NCBI GenBank assembly: GCA_021772775.1
Contig: JAJFLH010000035.1
Span: 1 to 64,000 of the forward strand
Length of the DNA: 64,000 nucleotides
Source: Mariprofundus sp.
GTDB taxonomy: Bacteria; Pseudomonadota; Zetaproteobacteria; Mariprofundales; Mariprofundaceae
Reading direction: 5' to 3'
How positions within the stretch are numbered: position 1 is the stretch's first letter; every line of letters begins with the position of its first letter. A program made the position numbers and the translations under genes. Positions 40,474 to 50,100 of the stretch are shown here, piece by piece. The notes beneath the pieces were generated by a model. The model worked only from the letters and a program-made list of their open reading frames with translations. It ran no database searches and had not been told where the DNA came from.

Positions 40474-41136
40474 ATGAAAATAATCTGCTTAACTCTCCTA
40501 CTCCTATCACCATTAATTGGATGTAAATCTGTCATTGTAAACATTCCAGCTGCTTACCCATTATCACATATAGAAACCTTGAATATCAAGCCGTTCACTG
40601 GCCCACATGGGGAAAACCTTCGTGGAAAGCTCAGGGCATTGTTACGCCAACATTTGCCAGATATTACTATTCAGCATGATACTCACTCCTTAAATGCAGA
40701 AGCAGATATGATTATGGAGTGCCATATACATAGCCTGAACATTTCTGAACCCATCATAAGCTGGGGATATTTCGACAAACAAAATCATATTCAGCACGGT
40801 CAAGTCAGGCGCGATGGTAATATTTCTGTTACCCTAACTTTACTTGGAGATGACCAGAAAGAGCTCTGGTCAAGTCATTACAGGGTAAATATTAGTGAAT
40901 CTGAATCACTTCAAATATCGAAAAATGATGATGAAAACGATATCGCAGAGGATATCAATGAGGGAAAATGGCTCGATGCCCTAGAAGACTTTATAAGCCT
41001 TGGAGACCCTCATGAACAAGCGATGGCTGAAGCTCCCAGCATTACACTCCTGCAAGAAAGAGTCATATCACAATTAGCCAGGGAGATCAGTATCACTTTT
41101 TATGACCGCCAGGAGAAACAGTGGAAATCATTATGA
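40474..41136 (+). CDS. Lipoprotein of unknown function, 220 residues
   Basis: A lipoprotein signal peptide (LTLLLLSPLIGC) gives a lipobox LIGC with Cys 17. The rest is a soluble domain (SHIETLNIKPFTGPHGENLR early on; VSVTLTL-like strands in the middle) resembling uncharacterised DUF-type outer-membrane lipoproteins; no family named with confidence. No RBS is clear before the ATG. It opens the block of lineage-specific genes at 40.4-46.9 kb and is followed, 68 bases on, by the ankyrin gene in the same direction. Confidence 0.7.
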   Translation: MKIICLTLLLLSPLIGCKSVIVNIPAAYPLSHIETLNIKPFTGPHGENLRGKLRALLRQHLPDITIQHDTHSLNAEADMIMECHIHSLNISEPIISWGYFDKQNHIQHGQVRRDGNISVTLTLLGDDQKELWSSHYRVNISESESLQISKNDDENDIAEDINEGKWLDALEDFISLGDPHEQAMAEAPSITLLQERVISQLAREISITFYDRQEKQWKSL

Positions 41137-41204
41137 ATATGCTCCGCATCAAAATGTTTACGTCGATTCACTCACAAGCCACAAAACTGGAGAAAATTTA
41201 GCAT

Positions 41205-41819
41205 ATGAAGAGTGCAGAAGAAAATCTAAACGAACTTCTCATTAAGGCTGTTAATGACAATAACAGTGAAATATTAAAGTCACTCATTTCAAGCAATCAA
41301 TACTTCATAGACAAAACATATGATTGCCTCCCCATTCTCACTCCCTTGCAATATGCCGTAAAAATTAATCACGAACGAGCCGTACAGATGCTCTTAGAGC
41401 TCGGTGCTGATGTGAATCAGGAATCAGCTTATTATGAAACCTCCCCTCCAAAAGAGGAGGAGATGTGGGATGACAACCCTCATATCGAGATAGCAACCCG
41501 GTTTACAGCATTACATCAAGCCGCTGAACTTGGTTTTTGTAACATCACCAGACAACTTCTCAATGCTGGAGCCGATGTTAACGCACAAACGTTCAATTAT
41601 GACCGAACCTATATTTGGACACCCATTTGTCTGGCAGTTTTAGCAGGTCATCTTGAAATGGTGCAGATACTACTCGATGCAGGGGCCCGGCTGGATCTTG
41701 ACCAACATACCGAACATAAATCTCCGTTAGGTGCAGCAGAACACAACCGCCACAGTGAAATTGTTAAACTCCTTCGCAACACATTACGCAACGCTAAAGA
41801 GATCAGAGAGCAGCAATAG
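41205..41819 (+). CDS. Ankyrin-repeat protein
   Basis: 204 residues, cytoplasmic. About four ankyrin repeats are visible: LTPLQYAVKINHERAVQMLL, FTALHQAAELGFCNITRQLL followed by NAGADVNAQ, WTPICLAVLAGHLEMVQILL followed by DAGARLDL, and SPLGAAEHNRHSEIVKLL. Such repeats bind other proteins. No enzyme or toxin domain is attached. GGAG lies about 12 bases before the ATG. It may share a transcript with the lipoprotein upstream. Confidence 0.88.
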   Translation: MKSAEENLNELLIKAVNDNNSEILKSLISSNQYFIDKTYDCLPILTPLQYAVKINHERAVQMLLELGADVNQESAYYETSPPKEEEMWDDNPHIEIATRFTALHQAAELGFCNITRQLLNAGADVNAQTFNYDRTYIWTPICLAVLAGHLEMVQILLDAGARLDLDQHTEHKSPLGAAEHNRHSEIVKLLRNTLRNAKEIREQQ

Positions 41820-41839
41820 CAGCAACTTACTTAATATCG

Positions 41840-42799
41840 TCAAGGATGCTCATAGGCAAAGCGATTCAGGTTAACTGTAAACGCGGCATATTCACCCCAC
41901 CAACTGCAATTGGTACATAAGTTTAAATTTAGCGTATCCCCATCAAGGCTCACATCACTCGGCAAAAACAGATAACGCTTAGAGCTATCTCCTTTCGGTA
42001 CATCGTAAAAAGATATCAACTTGCCTTTTACTTTATCCTCTGCAAACAACACGCCCCACGATCTATCTAGATCCTCTTCAAAATAGATAACCACTATACG
42101 CCAGCGCTTATTCTCAGCCATAACATCAAGTTGGATAGCTACTTCCCCTGAATCCTTTTGTTGTTTCAGAAACTCATATCTATGCTGAAAATCAAATTCG
42201 ACAACTTTAGGGGAAAAATGAGTTGCACTTTGGGCTGGCGGTTGCAGCCTTTGATACAGCTTTTCAGCAATGAGCCTTTTATCTTCTGCCAATTGATATC
42301 GTGCCCTTGTTTTAGCTAACGAACACTCTTTGCCTGCAAAACGCCCCTCAAATGCCTCACTTGAAAAGCCCTGTTTCTCTCTGTCATAAAAAACGAACAG
42401 TACATTCACACTGTCACCGGCAGCAGTGCCACCCTGAGAACGTGTCATCACCAACTGATCCAGGCCACTCTCGGGATCACGACATACCCTGGCATCATCG
42501 GTATAGGCGTAAGTATTCAGAACCTCATCCGCTATATTCAACTTCTCAGCATGTTGAGAAGGAGCACCATAATAAAGCGTAAAATTCATTGTTCTAAAAT
42601 CAACTTCATCACAGTGGGTCGCCTCCTCTAAAGGGGCGGGAACATGGCGAACATAGATATGCCCTACTTTGTCCACCTCCACAAAATGACCAGACAATTT
42701 ACTTTCACAAACCTCCGCAAAAGCCTGGGAAGCAAGCATCATACAACTCACTAAAATAGAACTCTTAATCAACACAATGATCCTAAGCACCCAGTGCAT
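41840..42799 (-). CDS. Exported hypothetical protein, about 319 residues
   Basis: N-terminal signal peptide (LIKSSILVSCMMLASQAFA, cut before EVCES) and a periplasmic part with few hydrophobic stretches; Cys pairs (VCESK, CRDPES, CTNCSWWGEY) may form disulphides. No family recognised. It overlaps the end of the gene upstream by 17 bases if the ATG at 42799 is used; a TTG near 42775 just before the signal peptide is an alternative. It ends the minus-strand trio 41840-43816. Confidence 0.65.
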   Translation of the reverse strand: MHWVLRIIVLIKSSILVSCMMLASQAFAEVCESKLSGHFVEVDKVGHIYVRHVPAPLEEATHCDEVDFRTMNFTLYYGAPSQHAEKLNIADEVLNTYAYTDDARVCRDPESGLDQLVMTRSQGGTAAGDSVNVLFVFYDREKQGFSSEAFEGRFAGKECSLAKTRARYQLAEDKRLIAEKLYQRLQPPAQSATHFSPKVVEFDFQHRYEFLKQQKDSGEVAIQLDVMAENKRWRIVVIYFEEDLDRSWGVLFAEDKVKGKLISFYDVPKGDSSKRYLFLPSDVSLDGDTLNLNLCTNCSWWGEYAAFTVNLNRFAYEHP

Positions 42800-43256
42800 C
42801 CTGTAGCTTTAAAGAACGTTCCGTATTCACGCGTTGAAGGTCATCTTTGAAATACCAGGCAGGCTTCTCGGTCAATTGAGTAACATGGCTTCCTTCTATC
42901 AGCGCTCTAAGTACATCAAATGCGCCATCATGCTCGAAATGGATCAGGCCGGAAACGGCGTCGGTCAGAATGTTTTCATCCTCTGATTGAAGCAGCGGCT
43001 CAAGCATAGGAATCACTTCTTTAATGCCAGCTCTGGCAAACCAGTACAACTCATAGGAGTCTGCCTTATAAAACTCTACGGCATGTTTCAGAACGGCTTC
43101 AGCACCATACCTTGCGCACAGCTTCTGAAGCTCATCACAACACTGCTTTTCAACCCGCAAAGCCATATCCTCAGGCAGATCAAGGAAAACGCCTTCATCA
43201 AATATATGCTGCAGTTGTTCCTGAATATGCGCTGCTTCGCTCATTTCTGCCGTCAC
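42783..43256 (-). CDS. HEAT-like repeat protein (157 residues), cytoplasmic
   Basis: All-helical, acidic protein. Paired-helix units such as ARAGIKEVIPMLEPLLQSED and ILTDAVSGLIHFEHDGAFDV, with an ending SLKLQDALGA, look like HEAT/armadillo repeats and resemble some immunity or scaffold proteins. The start GTG at 43256 has no good RBS; ATG 43244 is in frame. It lies between two exported proteins in a tight minus-strand run (14-base gap upstream, overlap downstream). Confidence 0.65.
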   Translation of the reverse strand: MTAEMSEAAHIQEQLQHIFDEGVFLDLPEDMALRVEKQCCDELQKLCARYGAEAVLKHAVEFYKADSYELYWFARAGIKEVIPMLEPLLQSEDENILTDAVSGLIHFEHDGAFDVLRALIEGSHVTQLTEKPAWYFKDDLQRVNTERSLKLQDALGA

Positions 43257-43270
43257 TTCAAACTGCTCTA

Positions 43271-43816
43271 CTACTTAACCGAGACACGCCTAAGCTTTCC
43301 TTCCGGGAGTTTAAACGCGTAAAAATACTCCCCCTCATGTTGAGAATCTTCATAGGATTCACTTTCCAAGTCAAAATGGCTACGTAGAATCACCACATCA
43401 TCCTTCTGCCACTTATGCAGACCTGCCTCTCCGGGGTTCCCACTAAAACCAGTTAATGCCTCCACCTGACCTGTGGATTGCAACAAAAGGGGCAGATCAT
43501 AAATCGCAATAGCAAGATGACCTTCTTCTGCATAACTGACGGCAAGATAGCTACCGGCTGGAGAGATAAGGAATTTGTCAAAGCTGAAACCAGGCACGCC
43601 AAAAACAGACAGCGATTCTAGTAGCCGATAAGACTTCCACTTTTCGTTCACCACAAACCACAGGTCACCCCGATTCACAGTCATCAACAAACAGAGCTTT
43701 TCGCCATGCACACTTTGAGGCAAAGGCTGGCAGATCATTGGGTTGGATTCTGATGCCCATGATTGATAACTGTTTAATAGTAAAAAACAAGCACCTAACA
43801 AAAGAAGTTTTGTCAT
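43271..43816 (-). CDS. Exported hypothetical protein, 181 residues
   Basis: Signal peptide MTKLLLLGACFLLLNSYQSW, then a beta-rich domain (VHGEKLCLLMTVNRGDLWFV, YLAVSYAEEGHLAIAIYDLP) that may be a small propeller or lipocalin-like fold; no family recognised. The start at 43816 is fixed by AGGAGG eight bases upstream; an in-frame ATG at 43840 lacks an RBS. First gene of the minus-strand trio. Confidence 0.7.
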   Translation of the reverse strand: MTKLLLLGACFLLLNSYQSWASESNPMICQPLPQSVHGEKLCLLMTVNRGDLWFVVNEKWKSYRLLESLSVFGVPGFSFDKFLISPAGSYLAVSYAEEGHLAIAIYDLPLLLQSTGQVEALTGFSGNPGEAGLHKWQKDDVVILRSHFDLESESYEDSQHEGEYFYAFKLPEGKLRRVSVK

Positions 43817-43999
43817 ATTTAAAACCTCCTGTTTTTTCATGAAAGTGGAATACTGCCAACTTGGATCAGAAGATGAAATGATTACCCATCAAACAAAAGG
43901 TATGAACACCACGCTCATACCTTTCAACGTCTTTCTGAAGAATCAATAGTGCTATCTGAAGAGGAAATAAAATATCTAACACCTTATAAACCAATGATT

Positions 44000-44971
44000 T
44001 TAATGATATGTTTTGTGTAAAATGATTCCAGCCCCACCGCCTGAGAATGGACATTTTTCACCTAAATCAAGAACCTTATCACCTTGCTTGTTAATTACTG
44101 CTCTATGATAACAGCGATCCTTTTTTGATTTAGGAAATGAAACCGTAGCTAGCCCTTTATGAAATGATCCAGCCCAATCATATTCCCCTGGTACAACTTG
44201 CCTTCCCTGCTTATCAATATAAATCAATGCATCACCATAGCTAAGTCCCACACTAGCCACTCCGTTACTGTATGAAGAGGCCTCATCATATTCTCCAGGT
44301 ACAGCTTGCCTTCCCTCTTTATCAATAAAAATCCATTTACCTCTCCTGCTATTTTTCACGCGAGCCACTCCGTCACTGAAGTTTCTTCCGTACCTATATT
44401 TAAATGGCAGCAAAAGCTTTCCTTCTGAATTGATATACCCTACCTTATCAAGCGTTTCATGCCGTACAGGAATTAGCTGTTGATTACTAATTGATAATAA
44501 TGAAAGTCTTGAAAGAAGCTTTGGATTCAGTCCTGCCTTTTTCAAATCAGAAGTGGAAAACTTCTTTTGCACCAATTTTATTTTTAATTGCGTTTCCTTA
44601 GACATCTTTTTACCAGTCTCATTTTCAAGGTCATTGGAAATAGATGCAATCGCAGGCTCTAAATCGAGCAGTATTTTATTCTTCCAATAGGCTTGCCGAC
44701 TATTCTCCCACATGTTGCGGGCTGTTTTACTCAGCTTGGGTTTAAGCATCTGGTAGGCACGCTCGGTCAACTTTTTGCGACGTGTTAGCTCAGACAAAGC
44801 CTGCGAATCGCCAGACTCCGCCACCAGCTTTGCTCTTCTTAGATACTGCCCTGTCATGGCCATCATCTGCCTGTCGGCATTACTGACTGCCTCTGATTTT
44901 GCGAACAGATCAGGATTTAATTCGAGTACTTTTGCGAACAGATCGCGCTCATTAATCTTGATACCATGCAC
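44000..44971 (-). CDS. WG-repeat protein with helical N-terminal half
   Basis: 323 residues. The first half is helical and Lys-rich (LSELTRRKKLTERAYQMLKP). The second half holds about three WG/KWG-type repeats: VGYINSEGKLLLPFKYRYGR, WIFIDKEGRQAVPGEYDEAS and LIYIDKQGRQVVPGEYDWAG, each followed by a ...G.A.V unit. Such beta-repeats are common in bacterial proteins of unknown role. No signal peptide. The GTG start at 44971 has no clear RBS, so the true start may differ. Confidence 0.75.
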   Translation of the reverse strand: MHGIKINERDLFAKVLELNPDLFAKSEAVSNADRQMMAMTGQYLRRAKLVAESGDSQALSELTRRKKLTERAYQMLKPKLSKTARNMWENSRQAYWKNKILLDLEPAIASISNDLENETGKKMSKETQLKIKLVQKKFSTSDLKKAGLNPKLLSRLSLLSISNQQLIPVRHETLDKVGYINSEGKLLLPFKYRYGRNFSDGVARVKNSRRGKWIFIDKEGRQAVPGEYDEASSYSNGVASVGLSYGDALIYIDKQGRQVVPGEYDWAGSFHKGLATVSFPKSKKDRCYHRAVINKQGDKVLDLGEKCPFSGGGAGIILHKTYH

Positions 44972-45003
44972 TATTAGGCTTACATGATGCTTTTCATTAG
45001 CGA

Positions 45004-45630
45004 TTACTTTAAACGCTTCTTTTGCCGTTTCCTTATCCAGCCAGCGCCCCCCCCTTCAAGAATATCTTGCCTCCCGCTGCCCTCCACAAATACTTTCTTC
45101 CAACTTGGGCTACCCGGCACATCCCAGCCAAACTCACCACTTTTACCTAGAATTCCTGCGTATTTACGTACCACACTGATAGTGTCTATATTCCAAGACT
45201 TTGATCTATTCGTTGGAATATTAGAAAATCTTAATTCAAAATCTAGACCGATTAACTTCACTTCTTTCATCAGCTTTTCAGAAACATCGATATAGTTCTC
45301 ACACATCCCTATTCCAGAAGATATTTCTGGCATTCCACTAGGAGTCCATCTTGGCGCAATTGACCATTGGCAGCCGGATTTACTATGTATCAATACACTA
45401 TTAACTTCGTAATAGGGGCGGAACACTTCGACTGGCTCACCCCACAAAGTGTATAACTTATAATCCATTTTCAGGCTTAAACCCACTTCTACACTGGTGC
45501 CATCTGATCTCTTTTCAATGGCCTTATAGGAGCCCTTCTTTGCTGAACCCTGAATAGTTTCTGCAATTGCAGGGCTAGTGAGTGTGAACGAAGCAGCCAA
45601 AACGAATATAATGGTAAATATATTCCTCAT
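45004..45630 (-). CDS. Exported hypothetical protein, 208 residues
   Basis: Signal peptide MRNIFTIIFVLAASFTLTSP with cleavage near AIAETIQ, then a soluble domain with two central Cys (SGCQWSIAP, GIGMCENY) and a basic end (WIRKRQKKRLK). Not recognised. Its ATG overlaps the stop of the membrane protein gene upstream (TAATG), so the two are translationally coupled and probably work together. Confidence 0.7.
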   Translation of the reverse strand: MRNIFTIIFVLAASFTLTSPAIAETIQGSAKKGSYKAIEKRSDGTSVEVGLSLKMDYKLYTLWGEPVEVFRPYYEVNSVLIHSKSGCQWSIAPRWTPSGMPEISSGIGMCENYIDVSEKLMKEVKLIGLDFELRFSNIPTNRSKSWNIDTISVVRKYAGILGKSGEFGWDVPGSPSWKKVFVEGSGRQDILEGGGAGWIRKRQKKRLK

Positions 45631-46853
45631 TATAAACCCCTCATCGCTTTAGCCTGATTATTCAGCATCGCCTCTAATGCATCCAAATCATCCAGTTGCC
45701 CTGCGGCAATGGCTGCATCGCTAAATGCTTTTGAAGCTTTGGAGTATTTCCCTTGCTGCATAAGTTTTTCACCTTGCGATGGAGCTATGGCAAGTTTCTC
45801 CACTGCGACCTCTGTGGTCGTCTCGAGAGGGTCACCAACAAGCATTTCACTACTATCATATATGGCCGCCCTTACATAATCGAACACAATATTGTCATCT
45901 TTGGATGAAACGCTGAGATGAAAGAATATAAAGCTTGCTAAAATCATAATGATACAAGCAAGAACTCTCTCTTCATCAAAAGGTAAGTTATCTGAAATAA
46001 CGTTGCTCAACACACCACCTATCCCAATGATTAACAGGTATACACCGAAATCTAACTCTTGCGATGACAAATAAAGAGCAGCTGCAATACCAAGAGCTGC
46101 ACCAATAAAAAAGACTGGATAGCGGTAGGCAAATAGTAATACAAGTGGAATAAGCCAGTAACCAGCTGAAATCTCATTCGATGAGGAAAACAGTGTTGTC
46201 CATATTGCATAAGCAGCAATAAGAGTAACAAGTGAAATAGACCAGCTGGAGTTATATTTATCCTGAACAAACCATTCAAGCCAATTCCACACCCCCAGCA
46301 ATATCACAATCCAATAGCAGTACCCTGGCAACGGCGAAGGGAGTTCTGAATATATCTCGATAGTCCCAATATCGTGAAAGTGGATTAATACCGCAGCGAT
46401 AAATAAAAGTATTGAATAAACATTTGCGTGTGATTTGCCAAATTCAGTTGCGACCCCTTTGCCAGCCGCCTTACGACTCTTAGGCTTTCTGATAGTGCCT
46501 TCCGTAATATGTCTCTGCAGCTGCGGTTTCCAATCGGGAAGTTTAATATAGAGAAACTGAGTGGCAGGATACTCTTCTGATTCATCAGCTGGATCATACT
46601 CCAATGTAAAAAGCCGATCATCGGCGCTAATAGTGTCACCAGGATATTTCAGTTTTGATATAACCTTCGCATCAAGCGGAGAAACAACACCGACATATCC
46701 TTTCTGGGTCTCTAGAACATAAATCCCTTCCAGTTGATCAACCATCTCCCCCTCTTTTTTGCATACATGATCAATTTTAGCGGGCAAAAGCTCTAATAGG
46801 GATTGATTGCTATCAGCAACATATTTGTGTTGAATTACTTTATTTGATGCCAT
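45630..46853 (-). CDS. Membrane protein with N-terminal lipoyl/biotinyl-like domain and C-terminal helical repeat
   Basis: 407 residues in three parts. Residues about 18-85 resemble a lipoyl/biotinyl carrier fold: a KEGEMVDQLEGIYVLETQKG core (compare IETDKA in true lipoyl domains) and a second half SPLDAKVISKLKYPGDTISA. Next come about seven membrane helices (140-300). The end (MQQGKYSKASKAFSDAAIAA) is TPR-like. I do not know this architecture. Whether the Lys in ETQK is modified cannot be told. Coupled by a 1-nt overlap to the exported protein downstream. Confidence 0.65.
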   Translation of the reverse strand: MASNKVIQHKYVADSNQSLLELLPAKIDHVCKKEGEMVDQLEGIYVLETQKGYVGVVSPLDAKVISKLKYPGDTISADDRLFTLEYDPADESEEYPATQFLYIKLPDWKPQLQRHITEGTIRKPKSRKAAGKGVATEFGKSHANVYSILLFIAAVLIHFHDIGTIEIYSELPSPLPGYCYWIVILLGVWNWLEWFVQDKYNSSWSISLVTLIAAYAIWTTLFSSSNEISAGYWLIPLVLLFAYRYPVFFIGAALGIAAALYLSSQELDFGVYLLIIGIGGVLSNVISDNLPFDEERVLACIIMILASFIFFHLSVSSKDDNIVFDYVRAAIYDSSEMLVGDPLETTTEVAVEKLAIAPSQGEKLMQQGKYSKASKAFSDAAIAAGQLDDLDALEAMLNNQAKAMRGL

Positions 46854-47173
46854 CTTTCTCCCTCATAAACAAACAGATACAAACAATACCTGAGTAGCGA
46901 ATGGTTCTACTATAGTTCAAATTACAACATAGTGATAATATAAGGTTTATTCAAATATGACATCATTACCATTGTGCATATAAAAACGACTAGAATGAAA
47001 GTTCCGCAAGCGATGGGAGATGAATTCACCGCTATAAGAGTGGCATACATCTGGGTGCCAAACAGTTTCCCCCTTTTCTAAGCCTAGGTATTTACTGACT
47101 CATTTATCTACAACTTTAAAAACTGCGGGGCACTTTTCTTTGATCCGAGTTATGTTTTGCTAAAAATTGCGAC
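46854..47173. other. Intergenic region between the membrane protein and topoisomerase genes
   Basis: About 320 bases with no gene. AT-rich near 46920-46960, where promoter elements for the membrane protein would be expected; none is clear. Confidence 0.35.
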
Positions 47174-50100
47174 TCATACAATCAACATTCCATTTACACA
47201 TGCCATCGGTAACGGATGTGCGGGACGGCCACGATCAATAATATAGGTTTCAGCTTGTTCGGCCGGATCAAATGCAGTTGAGCGTTTCTCTGTGCCTACA
47301 CGGATTTCATCACTGCTGCTCACTGGTGCTGCGTCACGTAAGCCCTTCACACCTTTCTTCATGGCTACAGCTTTTACCCCTTTGCCTTTTCCTAGCAGTG
47401 GGAACTCATCCTTTTTCACGATTGCCAGACAACCATCTTTAGTAATGAAAGCGATTGCATCATGGGTTTTATCCACTTCACGAATAGAGAAAAGCTTTGA
47501 GCCAGCAGGCAAATTGATAAACGCCTTACCTTTCTTGTTGGCCGTTAACATACCCTCGCCTTTCGCCCTGAAGGCATAAGCAAGGGTTGTGATAATAATA
47601 TACTCGGAATCAGGGTTGATCATAAATAGTCGTGTTGGTGCTTCATTGATGCTGAATACAAAGTTTTTGGAGATCGGCTCACCATTACCGCGACCACTGG
47701 GTAGGTCAGCAGCAAGCATATTAAAGGCGCGGCCTGTACGTCCAATAAACACAAGTCGATTGGTTGTATGACCAGCAGCATGGTCGAGGATTTTATCCCC
47801 CTCTCTGAACTTCACGCTCTCCACATCAATATGCAGACCGCGCATCCCCTTCAACCAACCGGCTTTTGATAGTACAGCCGTTACCGGCTCACGTGCCACC
47901 AGCATCTCCTTACTCATGATGCGCGCTCTGGGTGCATCAGGATGCACTTCTGTCCTACGTTCATCACCAAAGGCTCTGCGTGTCTCCATCAGCTCTTTTC
48001 TGATCTTTTTCCAACGGTGGGCGTAATCGTCAATGGTCTGTTTCAATTCAACCGCTTCTGCACTCAGAAGATCATGTTCACCCTGCAGTTTCATCTCTTC
48101 GAGTTTACGCAGCTGAGAGAGACGGATGGCCAGAATCGCCACCACCTGCAGATCAGAGAGTGAGTATTTCTCCATGATGATCGGCTTGGGCTCATCGTTA
48201 TCGAGAATGATATCGACAATGTCTCTGATATTCGGGTAGGCCAACAGCAAACCATCAAGGATATGCAGACGCTTCTCAATTTCAGCCAGTCGAACGGTTG
48301 AGCGGGCAGTCACAAGCCGTTCACGATTATTCAGGAATGAGCGAATCATCTGATCAAGCGTAAACAGCCTTGGCAGCCTGTAACGGTCACCATTGGGTGC
48401 AAGCAGCCAATCTTCAAGCGCATAGGTGGCGTATTCGATGGTCAGTTGCAGATTGGTCACAGAGAAGAGATGCAGCATAATGTCATTTGCATCTAAACCC
48501 TTCGATTTCGGATAAAGAATAATTCGAATATCTATGCCTTCGGATTCATCACGAATATCCTCAAGCATGGGTAGCCGCTTTCTCTCTGGCAGGGTCGGAT
48601 CAGAGATACACTGGCCCATCGAAATCAGCAGTGGCGATTTCTCGATGCCGTAAGGGATTTCGGTAATAACAATTTGCCATGCGCCCCGCTCCAGCTTCTC
48701 CACATGCCATTTGCAGCGTAGCAACATTTTACCGCGCCCTGTCGCGTACATCTTCTCAATATCTTCATGTCTGTTGGCAATAATACCGCCACCTGGAAAA
48801 TCAGGCGCAGATATATGTTTGCGCACCGTTGTGAAATCCAGTGGTGATTCCGATGCACCTGTCCTGATGCGTTTGTCAGCCAGAGCGATGCAGGCCCCCA
48901 TCAGCTCGGTAAGATTATGCGGGGGAATTTCTGATTTAAAGCCAACCCCCGGATTACCGGTCGTGCCGTTCATCAAAACACTGGGGAACGGTGCCGGTAA
49001 CAATAGCGGTTCAATGTCTTCATCATCATAGTTCGGTTGGTATTCTGAGATGCCTTCTTTAAGATCACTGGAGAGCATCGCTTCGGCAATCGCTGTTAAC
49101 TTGGCTTCGGTGTAACGCATGGCAGCAGCACTATCACCATCAATCGAGCCCCAGTTCCCCTGCGGATACACATAGGGGTAGCGCATCTTCCAGGGCTGTG
49201 ACATTCTCACCATGGCATCGTAAACACTGGAGTCGCCATGTGGGTGATATTTACCGATGACATCACCGACCACACGAGCGGCCTTTTTGGTCGGGCCATC
49301 AGAACGCAGTTTAAGCATCTCCATCGCATACAAGATGCGCCTATGCACAGGCTTCAATCCATCCCGTACATCGGGAATCGCACGACCCCCCACTACTTGC
49401 AGACCATAACCACGATACATCTCGCGAAACACAGACTCAAATGGCGCGATAGTGTTATTGCCAGAATCGTACTTCTGGAAGAGATCAAGCTCTTTCACAT
49501 CATCAGTAACATCACAAGGATCATTGGCTGGTTCAAGATAAGCGGCTTCTTCAATCTCTACGCCCATTAACAGATTTTTGCGCTGATCTGCATCACTGCC
49601 CATGAGTTTTGTCATTAGGGCATCCATGCGCGGATCACTTTGCGGCAGCACCTTCACCAACACCCTGTTTTCAGCATCCATACAGGTTTCAGCAAGTTCC
49701 GGAGGATCCATTTCACCCAAACCTTTGTAGCGGGTATAGGTGATCTTTTTCTTTTCAGCCAAGGCCATCGCCTTCAAACCATCGAGCTCATCCTGATCCT
49801 GAGCGTAATGCTTCTGTTTGCCGATGGTGGCGCCATAAAGCGGTGGCTGAACAATGTAGACGCAACCGGCATCAACAAGCGGTTTCATTAAGCGATAAAA
49901 GAATGTGCCGAGCAGGTTCTGGATATGTAGACCATCGACATCGGCATCGGTCATGATAATCACTTTTCCATATCTGCGGTTAGCAGGATCGCAGTTTTCA
50001 CCAACACCTGAACCCACAGCAGTCACCAGATCCGCCACTGCCTCACTGCCAATGGCATCTTCCGGATCAATACCCTCACAGTTTAGAATTTTACCTTTGA

